Below, piece after piece: positions 1-11,654 of a stretch of DNA of 64,000 nucleotides. The notes beneath the pieces were generated by a model that was given only the letters and a program-made list of their open reading frames with translations, was not told the origin of the DNA and made no database searches. The DNA lies in NCBI RefSeq assembly GCF_022539665.2, contig NC_081333.1, positions 12,150,971 through 12,214,970 of the forward strand, in the 5' to 3' direction. Numbering within the stretch: position 1 is the first letter of the stretch; each line of letters opens with the position of its first letter. Position numbers and translations under genes: made by a program. Source of the DNA: Daphnia carinata. Taxonomy: Eukaryota > Arthropoda > Branchiopoda > Diplostraca > Daphniidae.

Positions 1-2
1 GG

Positions 3-2477
3 AAGATTGTAAAAGTCCAAGCTATCATGCGAGCTGTGATGGTTAAACTGAAAAAGAAACAAGGAGGAAGCAGTGTTCAACGACGACAACCGATTCGTAC
101 CGCAAGCGACATGAGCAAGGATGAAGCAGCTCTGGCTATTCAAAAGAGTAAGAGATTCTGGGGCGTGTAGAAAAAGCCAACTTTTTTTTTTTTTTTTTTT
201 TTTTGGGGGGGGGGGGACCTGATCGTTTACCAATACGTGATTTTGTGCAATAACAATATCGTTTTTTTGGTTTGTGACATTTGCGTTTTCTAGGTTATCG
301 CGGCTACTCCGTACGAAAAGAATACGGCTGCGCACCGAACAAGCCCAAGCGTTTCCAATGCAGCACTATTCAAGAGGAAGCGGCCAACACCATACAGTAC
401 TTTTGGCGGAAGTGGAAAGGCAAATCCTTATTCCAACAGCTGCTCTTATATCGGGCTGATAAACAGCAGCAACTCACTTATTTCTGCCAGCAGGTCAGAA
501 CTTTTACATTCCAACAATTCGATCCGCTTTAAAGTTGTTAGAGTCGTTGAGTAGAGGGAAAGAAACAAAAAAAAAAAAAGAAAAAGAAGTAAATGGTAAG
601 AGGTTAACAAGAAGTAAGAAGCTTGAATGCCATCTAGTGTTTCTTTCCAGTTTAGAGAAATCTCCGTAAATGCTACTTCAGATTTCAACGTCCATATAAG
701 AGAAGGAAGTCGTAGAGATAATTTCAGCAGTTGTTATTTCTACGTATATGTCGACAACGTCCGAACAACGGCCGTATTTTTACTTTGAAAATACCGTGCT
801 GACATACAAAGTCGCCACTAATTACAGGGTTTGAGTTTCACTAATTGGGTTTGAAGCGTTTCTTTATTTTCCCTGGTTCTTTACTTTGTGCTTAATTTTC
901 AGCCTCAGGCCACAAAACAGTTTCAGTTTCTTAATCCCACATTCACGCAAAGAGTTGTTTCCTGTTATTGATCGCAAGAGTTTCCGGTAAAGAAAAACCA
1001 GCCACTTACAGCAAATTAAAATGTATATAAAGGAAATTCGTTAATAAGGGCGTACAAGACAACAACCTGCGGCTTTACACCTACGTTGTCCTTCGTTAAC
1101 TTAATTGTAATGCTATAATTCTGCTTTTTCATCAGGTTCACATTTACAACCAAGAGTCTTGCGGTAATGTCCGGAAAACTGAAGCCCCGGTAAATTTGAG
1201 AGAAATCAGTATTCGGCCACGTCTAGCAAATCGATCGATTCCAAAACCTGTTGGCCCCAAAAAATTACCATTACTTTTGAAAAATCGTCATTTTCTTGAC
1301 ACAACTTTCATGTGTGTCAAGGCTTTCAATAAGAGCGATTTAGTTGTGAGACAGTAAGTCTATTTCTTAGTTTTGACCTTTATTCTGGATAAACAATTTG
1401 CTTATTCTAGCGTTATAACTATTTTTAATATGACAGGAAACCGACTAGCTTGGATTTACCAAATTCTTCCGCAGTGAATAAAAACCACAGGACGCCCAGT
1501 CCACCGTCATCACAATCTCCCAGGTATGTCGCTATTTGAAATGATTTAGTTTTGGCGCTCTCGAAAAATGGGGTTTTGAAGATATTGAGTACGCCAATAG
1601 ATGGCGTTATTAGTACACAAATGAAAGAATTAGCAACGAAACCAATAATAGTAAAATATGGGGCCACCAGATGTCTTTTCAGAGCCCCATGACGTTAAAA
1701 AAATAGAAATAAAATCAATCTTGTTATTCAAAAACGTGTACATGAGTTCATTAGATGTGCTTTCGTTTCAGTCGATATGGCCGATATGACGACAAGTCAC
1801 CTGCATCTCGAAATCGGACACCCTTGCCGAAACAATCACCTAGTAACCCGGTAACCGAACGAAGCGTTTCTCCTAATTCTAATGGTGCTTCGCCTGACAA
1901 GATTAACATACAAGTGACAGAATGGAATAGAAAATCATCTGAGCCTCCCAAGTAAAATATGTAATTCTAAAAGTATTTGATGGCAATTTTTATTGGTTTT
2001 CTTTTTAGGTATGGGCTGTCAAAACCTGTGGGTCCGAAAGTCAATGCACAACCCACATACACAGGCTATTCCATGGCAAAACCGTCAAACCAACGGCAGA
2101 TTGCTAAAGAAATAGAGAAAAAAGCTGTGGAACTTGGCAAAACTTCAAATGAAGAAGATGCTGCACCATTCAATTTTCAAGTACTTTGTATATTATATAA
2201 CAATGACAGTGTGATATTAACTGACTATTTTGTTTGGCACAAGGGGATGCTTAAAAAAACCAACTATAGTAGAGATTCATTGAAAAGACAGAATGGTGAA
2301 AAAGCCAACGGTGAAACTAACTTTGGCAATAGGGCTACAAGCCCATCAGTTGTATATCAGTCAAAACCAGGATATTCACCAACCAACATTAAAATCAGTC
2401 ACCAAGCCCCATCACCAACCCTTAAGCACCAGATCATCCCAGGACTGGTCATTGAAGGAGAAGAAGCAGACCTTTGA
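3..2477 (+). CDS. ninaC: Class III unconventional myosin (NINAC-type), C-terminal part, 5' partial
   Basis: Seven exons joined in frame: 3-147, 294-493, 1136-1353, 1437-1523, 1772-1951, 2009-2180 and 2244-2477. They give 411 residues plus a TGA stop. The motor domain, and any kinase domain, lies left of the window. The first exons carry IQ-type calmodulin-binding motifs: VQAIMRAVMVKLKKK, then AIQKSYRGYSVRKEYG split by the first intron, then TIQYFWRKWKGK. A Ser/Pro/Asn-rich tail follows. The next-to-last junction creates FNFQGMLKKTNYSRDSLKR, which resembles the conserved C-terminal segment of class III myosins as I remember it. The protein ends ...IEGEEADL. Class III myosins act in photoreceptor microvilli and in stereocilia, often with an N-terminal kinase. 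Codon phase agrees across every junction. The family call rests on the IQ region and this C-terminal motif, so another IQ protein is possible but less likely. Confidence 0.72.
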
Positions 2478-3205
2478 AGTTTCAATGAATCTCCATTTGT
2501 AAGAATATTTTTCTCTTTTTTTTTTACCACTTATTCGGGGGTTATCTATTCTCTTGCGCTAGTACTAGCTTAGCAATTTACTTGAACCCCACATTGACGT
2601 CAGGAAAGTATAGGCAAATTCCATCTAAAAATCTTTGCGGTATGCTTTGCAAATTTTTCGTACAGCCAGTAGACCGAGACAGCAATCAGGACCATCCATA
2701 AGGCACTCGAAGCTTTTCGTCCCATTCCACTTTTAGATGCCCGGAGATATCATGTTGCGCGGATTTCGGTGAAAAATATCTCTATTCTAATGAATGGAGA
2801 AAAAAACAAAAATGAAGAAGCAAATTATTGCTTGTCACTGCGGAAGTTTGCACCTGTTACCTGTTAGCTAATTTACTTTAAAGAGACGGCATACTGTCAG
2901 AGAAGTAAATGCTTAGTAGCAGACCTAGTCGACCTGTTTACCCTGTAGTTAACTCAGAGAAAACAATAAGCATTTCTGATACTTTATTCTGGAAATTGTC
3001 TGGCTCCAACAAGAAATTCCAGTCCATCTTTTTTCTTTACGGAAAACAGTGAGAAGCAATGGATTAGTTGGAATTGCAAGTGTTACAGAGCCTGATCGTT
3101 TTGAAGGTCTTGTGTAATCTGTGTAGAGCGTGGGACAGGTGTGTTCGCCTTCTTTGTTATTCTAAGAAAAACCAAAACCTTCTGGCTAAACTGAAGGTGT
3201 CGAGA

Positions 3206-3211
3206 AATAAA
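3206..3211 (+). terminator. Possible poly(A) signal AATAAA for the myosin gene
   Basis: AATAAA about 730 bases after the myosin stop codon, the first clear match on this strand. A single hexamer in AT-rich DNA is weak evidence. Confidence 0.2.
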
Positions 3212-5672
3212 ATGGTAGGACAAAAACAAAAACAAACCGTGTATACCGGTCAGCCTTATCGTAACACCAATGAACCGTAAAAAATTTCCGTTAATTTCTC
3301 TTCAAGGCCGTGATTATAACTATTCCTGGCGATTCACCTGTATTCTCCTCAGTCTTTCATGAAGCCCGCAGGGTCAAGAAGAAAAGGCAAGATGCGCTAG
3401 TTGAAATGTTCAATAGATGGCCCTTTTTGTTCGTGAAGGCAATTTAATTTTACTTTCACGCCAGCGGATTAGGTTGTTAGTCCCGAAAAACTTTTTCGTC
3501 TTTTCTCAGTCTACTTATTTATCGCCTTTTCCTCTTGTTCTTTCTCTTTTTTTTTTTTCGTTCCAATTCAGAATCGTTTCATTGTTGCCTTTTTATTTAC
3601 GAATTTTTTATTATTTGCTGGCAATGGTCGTCGTCCTTCGCGCTGCTAATCGTCGTGGCTGTAAACTCGAATACGATCAGCCGTTTCAAACACACACACA
3701 CACGCAAAAAGAATTCCATACGAAAATTGAAAAATAAAATAATTGAAATGGAAACGTTGGCGGCACCCAAGTGTTGAGAGAAACTCTTTCGTTGTCTTAA
3801 AACACTTATTTTTTTTTGTGGTGTGCACTGTGTGTGTCTCTGTCGGTTCTCTTTCCCTCTTCATCCTCCCGAACAACACCTGAGCGACGAGTTAAAAAAA
3901 AAAAAAAAACCTAGAGATAGAGAGAAAAAGAAGACTCTTGCTAGATATACCCGAAGGCTAAGGGGCTATATCATTAAGATAGAAGAAAAGAGCCGACCTG
4001 AGAGAATAAAGAAGATGAGGCAAAGGTGGAAAATACTTTTTTAAACACATTTTTCGAGAGCGTCGGCCGCGGAAAGAAATTTAAAAAAAAAGAGTGGGGA
4101 TTATTTTCGGCATATATGGCGCTTAATCTCGGTTGTATAACGATTAGATGGGAGGCTCGAGTTGGCGGCTGGCGCGTAAGAAGACGGGAATAAAAAGTAT
4201 GGACGAAGGAATTTTTTCGAGGAAACAAAAAAAAGCGATAGAAAAGACCGTGGCGACGATGACTACGAAACAAAAAAAAAATTTATGAAAGAAAAGAAGA
4301 AGAACTGCCACGTAATAAATTTTTCCTTTCCTTTTTTTTTTTCATTTTGAAATGCAGCGAAAAAAAAAGGAGAGACAAGTGGCGCTGCGTGTAGTCGGGA
4401 TATGCGAGTGTGAAACGTAACGTGTGATGGAGAGCGCTCTCCTTCTGGTCTCCAACGTGAATCCATGACTGATGTTCTAATTATAAAAAATGTGAAGAGT
4501 TAGTTCCCCTCTTTTTATTTTTATTTTTTTTTTTTGCTTTGTGATACGCACCTGCCGCCTCATTCCCCCCACTACCCTCTGCATACCCTTCCCCCCATTT
4601 TCACCGGCCTCTTCTGCAGCTTCCTACCTTTATGACGCCCGAATGTAATGTAATAACCGCCATTAGTGCAGTGCGTACTACTGTACTTACATCTATTCCA
4701 CTATCTCTCCCAGACTGTGGTCTTTCTTTCGTCTTCTTGTTTTTTTTCTATAAATCCCCCCCCCCCCTTTTTTTTTTCTTCGTCCTTTTTTTTTCATGTC
4801 CGTGTACGTTGCGTCCCATCCATCTTTTTCGCTGCTGTTGCGCAGCTCTTGCGTGCTGCCCTTTTTTTTTTTTCGTTTCCATGTTCTTCTTCATCATCAT
4901 CATCCAGCAGCCCATCTTCGGCTTTTTGCTTCTTGAATAACATCTTATAATGTCAGCAGCTGCTGGATATGCCCGTCTTTTTCACGCCCCCGCCCTCTGG
5001 TTTCACAGATATCGCATTTCATTACATTACAGATAGCTCCTTTTCCTTTTTTTTTCTTGTCCTATCCTTCGGGGTGGTGTCTTTGGAAAAAGAAAAAGCT
5101 TAAAATGGTTTTTTATTTTCTTCTCCTTTTTTTGTCGGCAACATCGTAAGGGAAAAATCTCGGATGGGTGTGTTGAAAAAAACAGCTGTGACGTCATGTA
5201 TGAAAATGGGCAAACCCTTTTGAATGTTCAATAAAATTTCGGGCATGTGTACATTCAACACGCACTTGAAGAAAAAACCAAACAAAAAGGAAATAAGGAA
5301 AAGGGTTTTTTTTTGTTTTGGATAAGACACGAGATAAAAAAAAATTTAAACTTGAAGGTCCTCTTCGTTTGTTTTGTTTAGCTTTTTTTTTATTCTCCGG
5401 ATATTTCTTTAGTATCTTAATATCTAAAGCAAATAAGACGACCCACGTCGGCATCTCTTTTTCCCTCTCTTTATCGTCTCCTTGAAGCCGTGAACGAAAC
5501 AAATGTTAAAAAAAAAAAAAAAAAGAAAAGGTTCCGGCCGGACGGGTACGAAGAATGAAGCACACGGAAGCTTCTCCATCCGCCGACAAAAGAAGATGCG
5601 CTCAACAACAAACACAAACAACAACAACAAAGAAATTTTTAAAGAAAAATTCACGAATACAACAGCAAATGA

Positions 5673-5710
5673 GTGTGTGTGTGTGTGTGTGTATAACATA
5701 CACACACACA
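5673..5710. repeat. GT repeat facing AC repeat: hairpin-forming microsatellite
   Basis: Ten GT units are followed by ATAACATA and then five CA units. The arms pair over at least 12 bases around an AAC loop, so this is an inverted repeat made from a dinucleotide tract. Confidence 0.75.
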
Positions 5711-8210
5711 TCCTTGGTCATCCTATCGGGCCACATTTTCCGCCTTTGTAGATTGCCGCCGACAAAAAGCAACTGTTGGGCTTCCTTTTAATAATACTAA
5801 TGACATCCCACCCACACACCCGCACCACCACATTTTCGTTTAAAGGAGTGGGAGGTAGGGAGGGGGGGATATTTTTCGGATAAAATTGTCTTATAATACT
5901 ATGTGTAATAAGAACTTCAAAGAGCCCGACCGCCTCGTAGACGTCGTATCCAACAAGATATTCAGGGGTCATCGTCAATGGATTCCGCGTTTATTAAATC
6001 ATCTGCACGAAAATAAAACATAAAAAAATGGAAGGGGGGGGGGGGGACGAAATAAAAAAAGGGGAAAATAAATCATTTGTATTCGTGTGTGTTCTTCCTC
6101 TTTCACACACTTTCTTATCTTGCCGACTTATGGCTCAATCAGCGTGATCATTTACGCTTTGCGCGTCCTCTCTAATTCCAAGTCCGACATCCGGCCGGAT
6201 GCCCCGACGGTGAGTTTTTTTTATATTTTATTTTATTCTTACAAAGAGATAAAAAAAATGTTGAAATGTAGCGCATCTTGTGCCGAAAGAAATGAACACG
6301 GCGAGACAATGTCATTACAAGGTGAAGACATACGAGTAGAACGTGCAATCGTTCGTGATTCACGTTTTGGAAAAAAGAAAAAAAAAGACCACACCGACTG
6401 TCGGGATGAATTAAAATTAAGCGTCCGTTTTTACGTATATATTTTTGCATTAGCGGTTGTGCACTCGAGTGGAAGAAGATTTTTTATTTTTTTGTAGCGT
6501 GAGTCCTTTTCCGCTCGATAGCCGTCGGCGTTGCTCTTTCAAAGCTCACGTAACGTTTCGCCGCCGTGCAAATTTGCGGTAAAATGAAAGTCGTGTTGTT
6601 TTTTTTTTTCTTCTTCTTCTTCGTCTTTTCTCGTGCGTTTTGCGCCACCAAGGGCGGGCGTCGTCGATTATCCCTTCGTTTTCTGGCAACAACAAACAAA
6701 AAAAAAGCGACGAAGACGCGCAACACACATACACACACGACCAAACGAACAGGAACTGCTACGTCGGACACGGACGAGAGCGTGAAAGGCTACGTCAGAC
6801 GAGAGGGCACCGACAAAGCGGCCGAAAAATGCTGTTGGTGTGTATATATTTAGCAGATGGCGGAGGGGGGGCGTCGCTATTTTGTCGACATTCAAAAACG
6901 AGAATATGCAGAGACGCTGGTTGTATACGAAGGGATAGAAACTAGGCGAAGAAGATCTGTCTAATTAACGGCTAACAAGAAAGAAGAGCGACACAAACGA
7001 GAATAATAACAAGTTTTTTTTAGAGCCAGTCAGCGGCGCCTTCAGGTAAGAAGAAAATCCCCCTTCCTTTTTTTTCTTGTTGTTTTCCCCCTTCCCTCTT
7101 TTTTTTTTTTTTTTTTTTTTTTTTGAATTCTTGATTATGTTCTCCTTTTATGACGAGTCCATTCTCATTATATTTCCAGTCGAAAAGAAAAATTTTTTGA
7201 ATAATACAACATTTTTTTGTTGAGTGAAATCTCGTTCGTTCAGTTTTTTTTTTTTGTTTTTTTTTTTTCTATTTCTCTGACCGAACGTGATATTTTCTCT
7301 TGGCAACGTTATTGTTTTCTCATTAAATGTGGAATTTTATTTTTCTCTTACAAATAAAAAATAATAATAATAAAAAAAGTGCATTCTTTTGAAATATATA
7401 GGTTCTTGCTGTCGTTCAGAGTCAAATGAGTCGGAATGAAACAATCGTGCTGACTCGATGTTTGATAATCAAGTTCTTTCTTGTTTTCAATTCCTTCTGT
7501 TCAAAACTCTGGAATAACTCGTCGATGAAAATCACTGAGAACGCCATCCAATTAGGTGGATGTGCAATGATGTCGGTCTTCCACAGAGAAACGTGACTCT
7601 TTTCTTGTTTTCATTCTCCCTTGTTTTGTTTTTTAACAAACCGCCGCTGTTGACGACAAAGCATGTTACGAAATCCAGGACCTGACAAGGACAAATAAAA
7701 ATTCGAAGGTGAACTTGTTTTTCTTTTCTTATAGATTTACCTTTTTATCCATTGAATACTCGTTGTTCAACTCTCAACGAGACTACCATTTGAAACATTT
7801 TGTTTTATAGACAACCGCTGTTTTCTGCTTTAGTTCACTAAAAGTCGGGCTTAAACCGTCGGGCGTAAAACGTCGGGCTTAAATACCGTCTACATCGTTT
7901 TTTTTTGCTAAACACGAAAAATACAGCGAATGCATGATTTGCATTCAAAATTAAACGAGAATTGCGAATAAAAATAATTTTTTTACATTGAACTTATTCT
8001 TTTTCAAATAAAGATAAAAACGTGTTATCAAAGCTATTGCGCTAGCACGTTCCGGCGCATGCGTTCTACATCGCATTTATCCAGTATATTTCAAAAGCTG
8101 TTCATTTGACGAAAAAATGAATCAAATTTTCTGAATCAGCATTAAATTCTGAGTATATTGTGGGATTTTTAACGTATTTCAAGAGATATTGATTTTTCGT
8201 TGATTTTGAC

Positions 8211-8242
8211 AAAAGTGAGAAGGCTATAGCCTTCCCACTTTT
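8211..8242. repeat. Palindrome in satellite unit 1
   Basis: A 32-bp near-perfect inverted repeat, AAAAGTGAGAAGGCTATA followed by GCCTTCCCACTTTT. Fifteen of 16 base pairs match. Confidence 0.8.
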
Positions 8243-8901
8243 TCATTTTTGGCTAAATTCTAGATATCGTTTAAGATGCATGCTTTCCATTCTAAATTGA
8301 ACGAGGATTACGAATATTGACGTTATTTCTATGGGAAACGTGTGGTTTTTTTTAATAAATGTAAAAAACGGATTAACAAAGTTGTTGCGCTCGCCCGTCA
8401 AAGCGCTAGCGTTTCTACATCATATTTATTGAGTGTATTTCAAAAGCAATTGATTTGACGAAAAAACCAATCACTTTTCTTGAATCAGCATTAAATTCAG
8501 AGTATAATTGAGTGATTTTTTAATGAATTTCAAGACCTTTCGATTTTTTATTATGCCTGAAAATAAGCCCGACAAAATAAGCCCGACATTTTTTGTAGTA
8601 ATCACTTCATCGTTCAAAATCTACATGGAACTATGAAAATTCATGATTTGGAATCACGATTGAACGAGAATAACGAGCATTAAGTTTGTTTATAACATTG
8701 GGCTTATGGTTTTGTCATATAAAACCCAGAAAACGGATGGGTAATGCTGGCGAGCAAAGCCTCATTTTGGTTCCGAATATTCATGTATTGGCTGGTTTAA
8801 TGAGAAAATGAATCATATTTTCTGAATCAGCATTTAATGCTGAGTATACCGTGTGATTTTTAACGTATTCCAAGAGCTTTCGAATTTTTGCTGATTTTGA
8901 C

Positions 8902-8933
8902 AAAAGTGAGAAGGCTATAGCCTTCCCACTTTT
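8902..8933. repeat. Palindrome in satellite unit 3
   Basis: Identical in sequence to the palindrome at 8211-8242 although the surrounding unit has diverged. Confidence 0.8.
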
Positions 8934-9249
8934 TCATTTTTGGCTAAAATCTAGATATCGTTAAAAATGCATGTTTTCTATTCTAAATTGAACGAGAATC
9001 ACGAATATCGGCTTTATTTTTACATGGGACTAGTGGTTTTTTAAATAAAGGTAAAAAACGGGTTAACCAAGTTGTTGCGCTAGCCCGTTACAGCGCTAGC
9101 GTTCTACACCATATTTATTCAGTGTATTTCAAAAGCAATTGATTTGAAGAAAAAACGAATCACTATTCCTGAATCAGCATTAAATTATGAGTATTACTAT
9201 ATGATTTTTAGCGTATTCCATGAGATTTCGATTTTTGGCTGATTTTGAC

Positions 9250-9274
9250 AAAAGTGAGAAGCCTTCTCACTTTT
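9250..9274. repeat. Shortened palindrome in satellite unit 4
   Basis: AAAAGTGAGAA, then GCC, then TTCTCACTTTT: a perfect 11-bp stem. Seven central bases of the unit 1/3 form are missing, and the mismatch present there is repaired here (CTCAC instead of CCCAC). Confidence 0.75.
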
Positions 9275-9850
9275 TCATTTTTGGTTAAATTCTAAATTTA
9301 GTTGAATATAGATGGCTTTGGTTCAAAATCGACCCTGCATCTCAAAAATGAAGCTTATTTTTGCGCTAGGGCTATAGTTTTTGAAGAAAACGTAGAAAAC
9401 AGAAGAATTTAGTTGTTGCGCTTACATACGCTAATGTACGGAATTTGATACAATTTTTATAGACAATCACTTCTGTGGCTCAACATTTATTTCGATAATT
9501 AGATAATAATTTTATTTTAAACGTCGATTTATTTTAAAATCCTTATCAAAGTAAAAGTTTTAAACCCGTCCTTTTTCGCGAAAGAGATGACCGTAAAAAA
9601 TAAGCCCGACTAAATAAACCCGACGAGATTTTTTTTATTCTTGACCAAATGCTTAACTGATTTGACGAAAAAACGAATTCTTTTTTCTGAATCTGAATCA
9701 AATTTGGAGTATGGTGTGTGCTTTTTGATAACAAATTTCGAGACAAAATTTCACATTCGCTTTTTGTAGAAAAACTTGGGCTTAAAAAGTCGGGCTTAAA
9801 AGTCGGGATTAAACGTCGGGTATAAAGTCGGGCTTCAAAGTCGGGCCTAA

Positions 9851-11373
9851 CATCAGACATACAATCAAAATATAGCCTACCGTCTTCGCTACAGATTGAA
9901 AATTCAACGAAGGTGACGGAAATCGAGCTCGTTTTATTTTAGATTTACATTTTATGAGTTATTCATGAGAAGTTAAACCATCCATGTTTTTTTTCTCTCT
10001 TCTTTCTTCGTGTTCTTTCCGCTCTCCTTTTGTCTTCGATTTGCCCCAGGGACATGCAGGTAAAAGTACACACCTAACGATTTCCAGGTGCGTTGCAAAT
10101 AATGGTATGTATCATGGAGCTGTTGCACTTTTAGTTGTTTTGTTTTTTTTTCCACGTCGTTTTAACACCATCAAATGCGGGCATTATGTTGACCATTTCG
10201 GTTAATCTTTTTTTTTCCTTCAGCAATCAGCTGTTGCAACATAACGGTTCTAACACCGTTCCCTTTTGTCCGTCTAGACCGTGAAATGTTATTTGTTCTA
10301 TCCGAATCAAAAGGGCGAACAAACAAATGTTTCTTTTTTAAACAAATTCGATTTCTTTTCAAGTAGAAATTCACAGGGGTGTTTTTTATTCGAATCTGGC
10401 ATGCAATATATCTGGCACAAAACACAATTTTTAAGAAACAAAACACACGCCAATCTCTATGTAAAGAAATACAGGTATACACATGTTATACAATTGGTTT
10501 AGGCATTACATTCACATTTCTTTCACTATGATACACACATCGCGCAGAGAAAAATATGTACAGGTCGGGTTGTTATAAAATCGTATAAATCTTAATGACC
10601 TCATTCTTTTTCCTCATTCTACCTCTTTTTTTTTTTTTTTTCCTCGTTTGGTTTCTTTTTTCTTTCTCTTTTCTTTTTTGTTTTTACCTTTACCGAACTT
10701 TACGATTTAATGACACGCTAACATTTGCATTATGTCGACCGTTAAAAAACGTCTTCGTTTACACATGCGGAAAATGTTTCTTCTTGCTTCCTTTTCGATA
10801 ACTATAATACTCGGCGTGGGATTGGAGGGTGGGAACATATCACGTGAAGAAAGAGGAACAGGTGAAAAAGACAAGAAGAAAAAAAAAAAAAAACTCTTTG
10901 ATTTTCGATTTTTTGCATAGTTAAAAAACAACGGCGAATTGCGGGGAACTGTTCGATAACATCCAACATCTACTTGATTTGGTAGTATTTGAAAAAAAAA
11001 AAAAAAAAAAAGGCGGCCTAAAGGAGGGGGGTAACAATAATATCAGGAGTCTTCTGACGGGGGGTTTTCCTCGTTACTCTTTTTGGCGAAGAATGCCAAA
11101 ATAAAAATGTATGTACATTTATATTTAAAAGAAAAAAAAATGTTTGAGGCTCTGATTACAAAAAAAAAACAAAAAACAGTAACACCAAAATGACTGCGCC
11201 GAGAGAAATGGGTTCGAACGTTGAAGAACCGAAAACATTTTGAAAAAAAAAAAAATGCCATTGATATGTACAAATCCATTTTCCGTAAATCTATGTGCAT
11301 ATATAATAAGGTGGAGAAGACGGGGATATACAGAGCGAACAAACCGCAGAAACCACTAGGTGTGCAGGAGAGA
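9851..11373. other. Gap and probable 3' untranslated region of the p75NTR-like gene
   Basis: No coding exon is recognised. The part adjoining 11374 is probably the minus-strand 3' UTR of the receptor gene. The end of that transcript cannot be fixed; a minus-strand AATAAA lies near 10384-10389, about 985 bases past the stop. Confidence 0.45.
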
Positions 11374-11654
11374 TTACACAACGCTGATTGGCTTGTAACA
11401 GCGTGTTGTCGTTCTCGGCAGGCTGTTAGACGGACGGGATTGCGTGGATGTCGCCTGCTGATGATTCTCTTGGTTGATGGGCGGCAAGAGGACCAGCGTG
11501 ACGTCGTGTCGGCCGATGTTGCACAGTGACGAGACGAGATTTTGTACGGTCGAGTCCTCGCGTTTGGCCCAGTCACCGAACAGATGCCTCGTAGGACCCG
11601 TCTGCTTCTCCAGCGCCCGCTGTTCGAACGATGCGATGCGGGTCGATGTGTAAC
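11374..11654 (-). CDS. NGFR: p75NTR-like coding exon 6: rest of the death domain and C-terminus
   Basis: Acceptor GGTTCAACAG. It continues YTSTRIASFEQ, then GDWAKREDSTVQNLV and LCNIGRHDVTLVLL, then a polar tail ending CYKPISVV and a TAA stop. Confidence 0.92.

Larger units (their letters stand above)
2478..7842. other. Intergenic DNA between the myosin 3' end and the satellite array
   Basis: No coding exon is recognised. The open frames here are rich in Phe, Lys or Ser from homopolymers, with no domain signature. Present are a short CA repeat near 3690, many A/T runs including about 26 T at 7098-7124, and a GT/AC hairpin at 5673-5710. Two good isolated splice donors (after 6209 and after 7045, plus strand) have no assigned gene. 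Confidence 0.6.
7843..9850. repeat. Diverged tandem array, unit about 345 bp, with motif clusters at its ends
   Basis: The landmark GAATCAGCATTAAAT, or a close variant, starts at 8133, 8482, 8824 and 9171. Spacings are 349, 342 and 347 bp. A fifth, degraded landmark lies near 9689 after extra sequence. Shared sub-blocks include TTTCAAAAGCAATTGATTTG, GATTTTTAACGTATT and ACAAAGTTGTTGCGCT or variants. The array is bounded by clusters of GTCGGGCTTAAA-like repeats at 7843-7885 (three copies) and 9776-9850 (about six copies). The complement, TAAGCCCGAC, occurs as pairs at 8563-8587 and 9598-9625. No reading frame or transposase is visible. It could be a local satellite or a non-autonomous element with repeated termini; target-site duplications were not identified. 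Confidence 0.75.

Noticed and set aside
4632-4950. Phe/Ser/Cys-rich frames resembling membrane proteins
   Set aside because: The hydrophobic stretches are translated T runs; the pattern repeats throughout the non-coding DNA.
7843-9850. Satellite region as a decayed coding transposon
   Set aside because: No open frame of useful length and no transposase or reverse-transcriptase motif in any frame.
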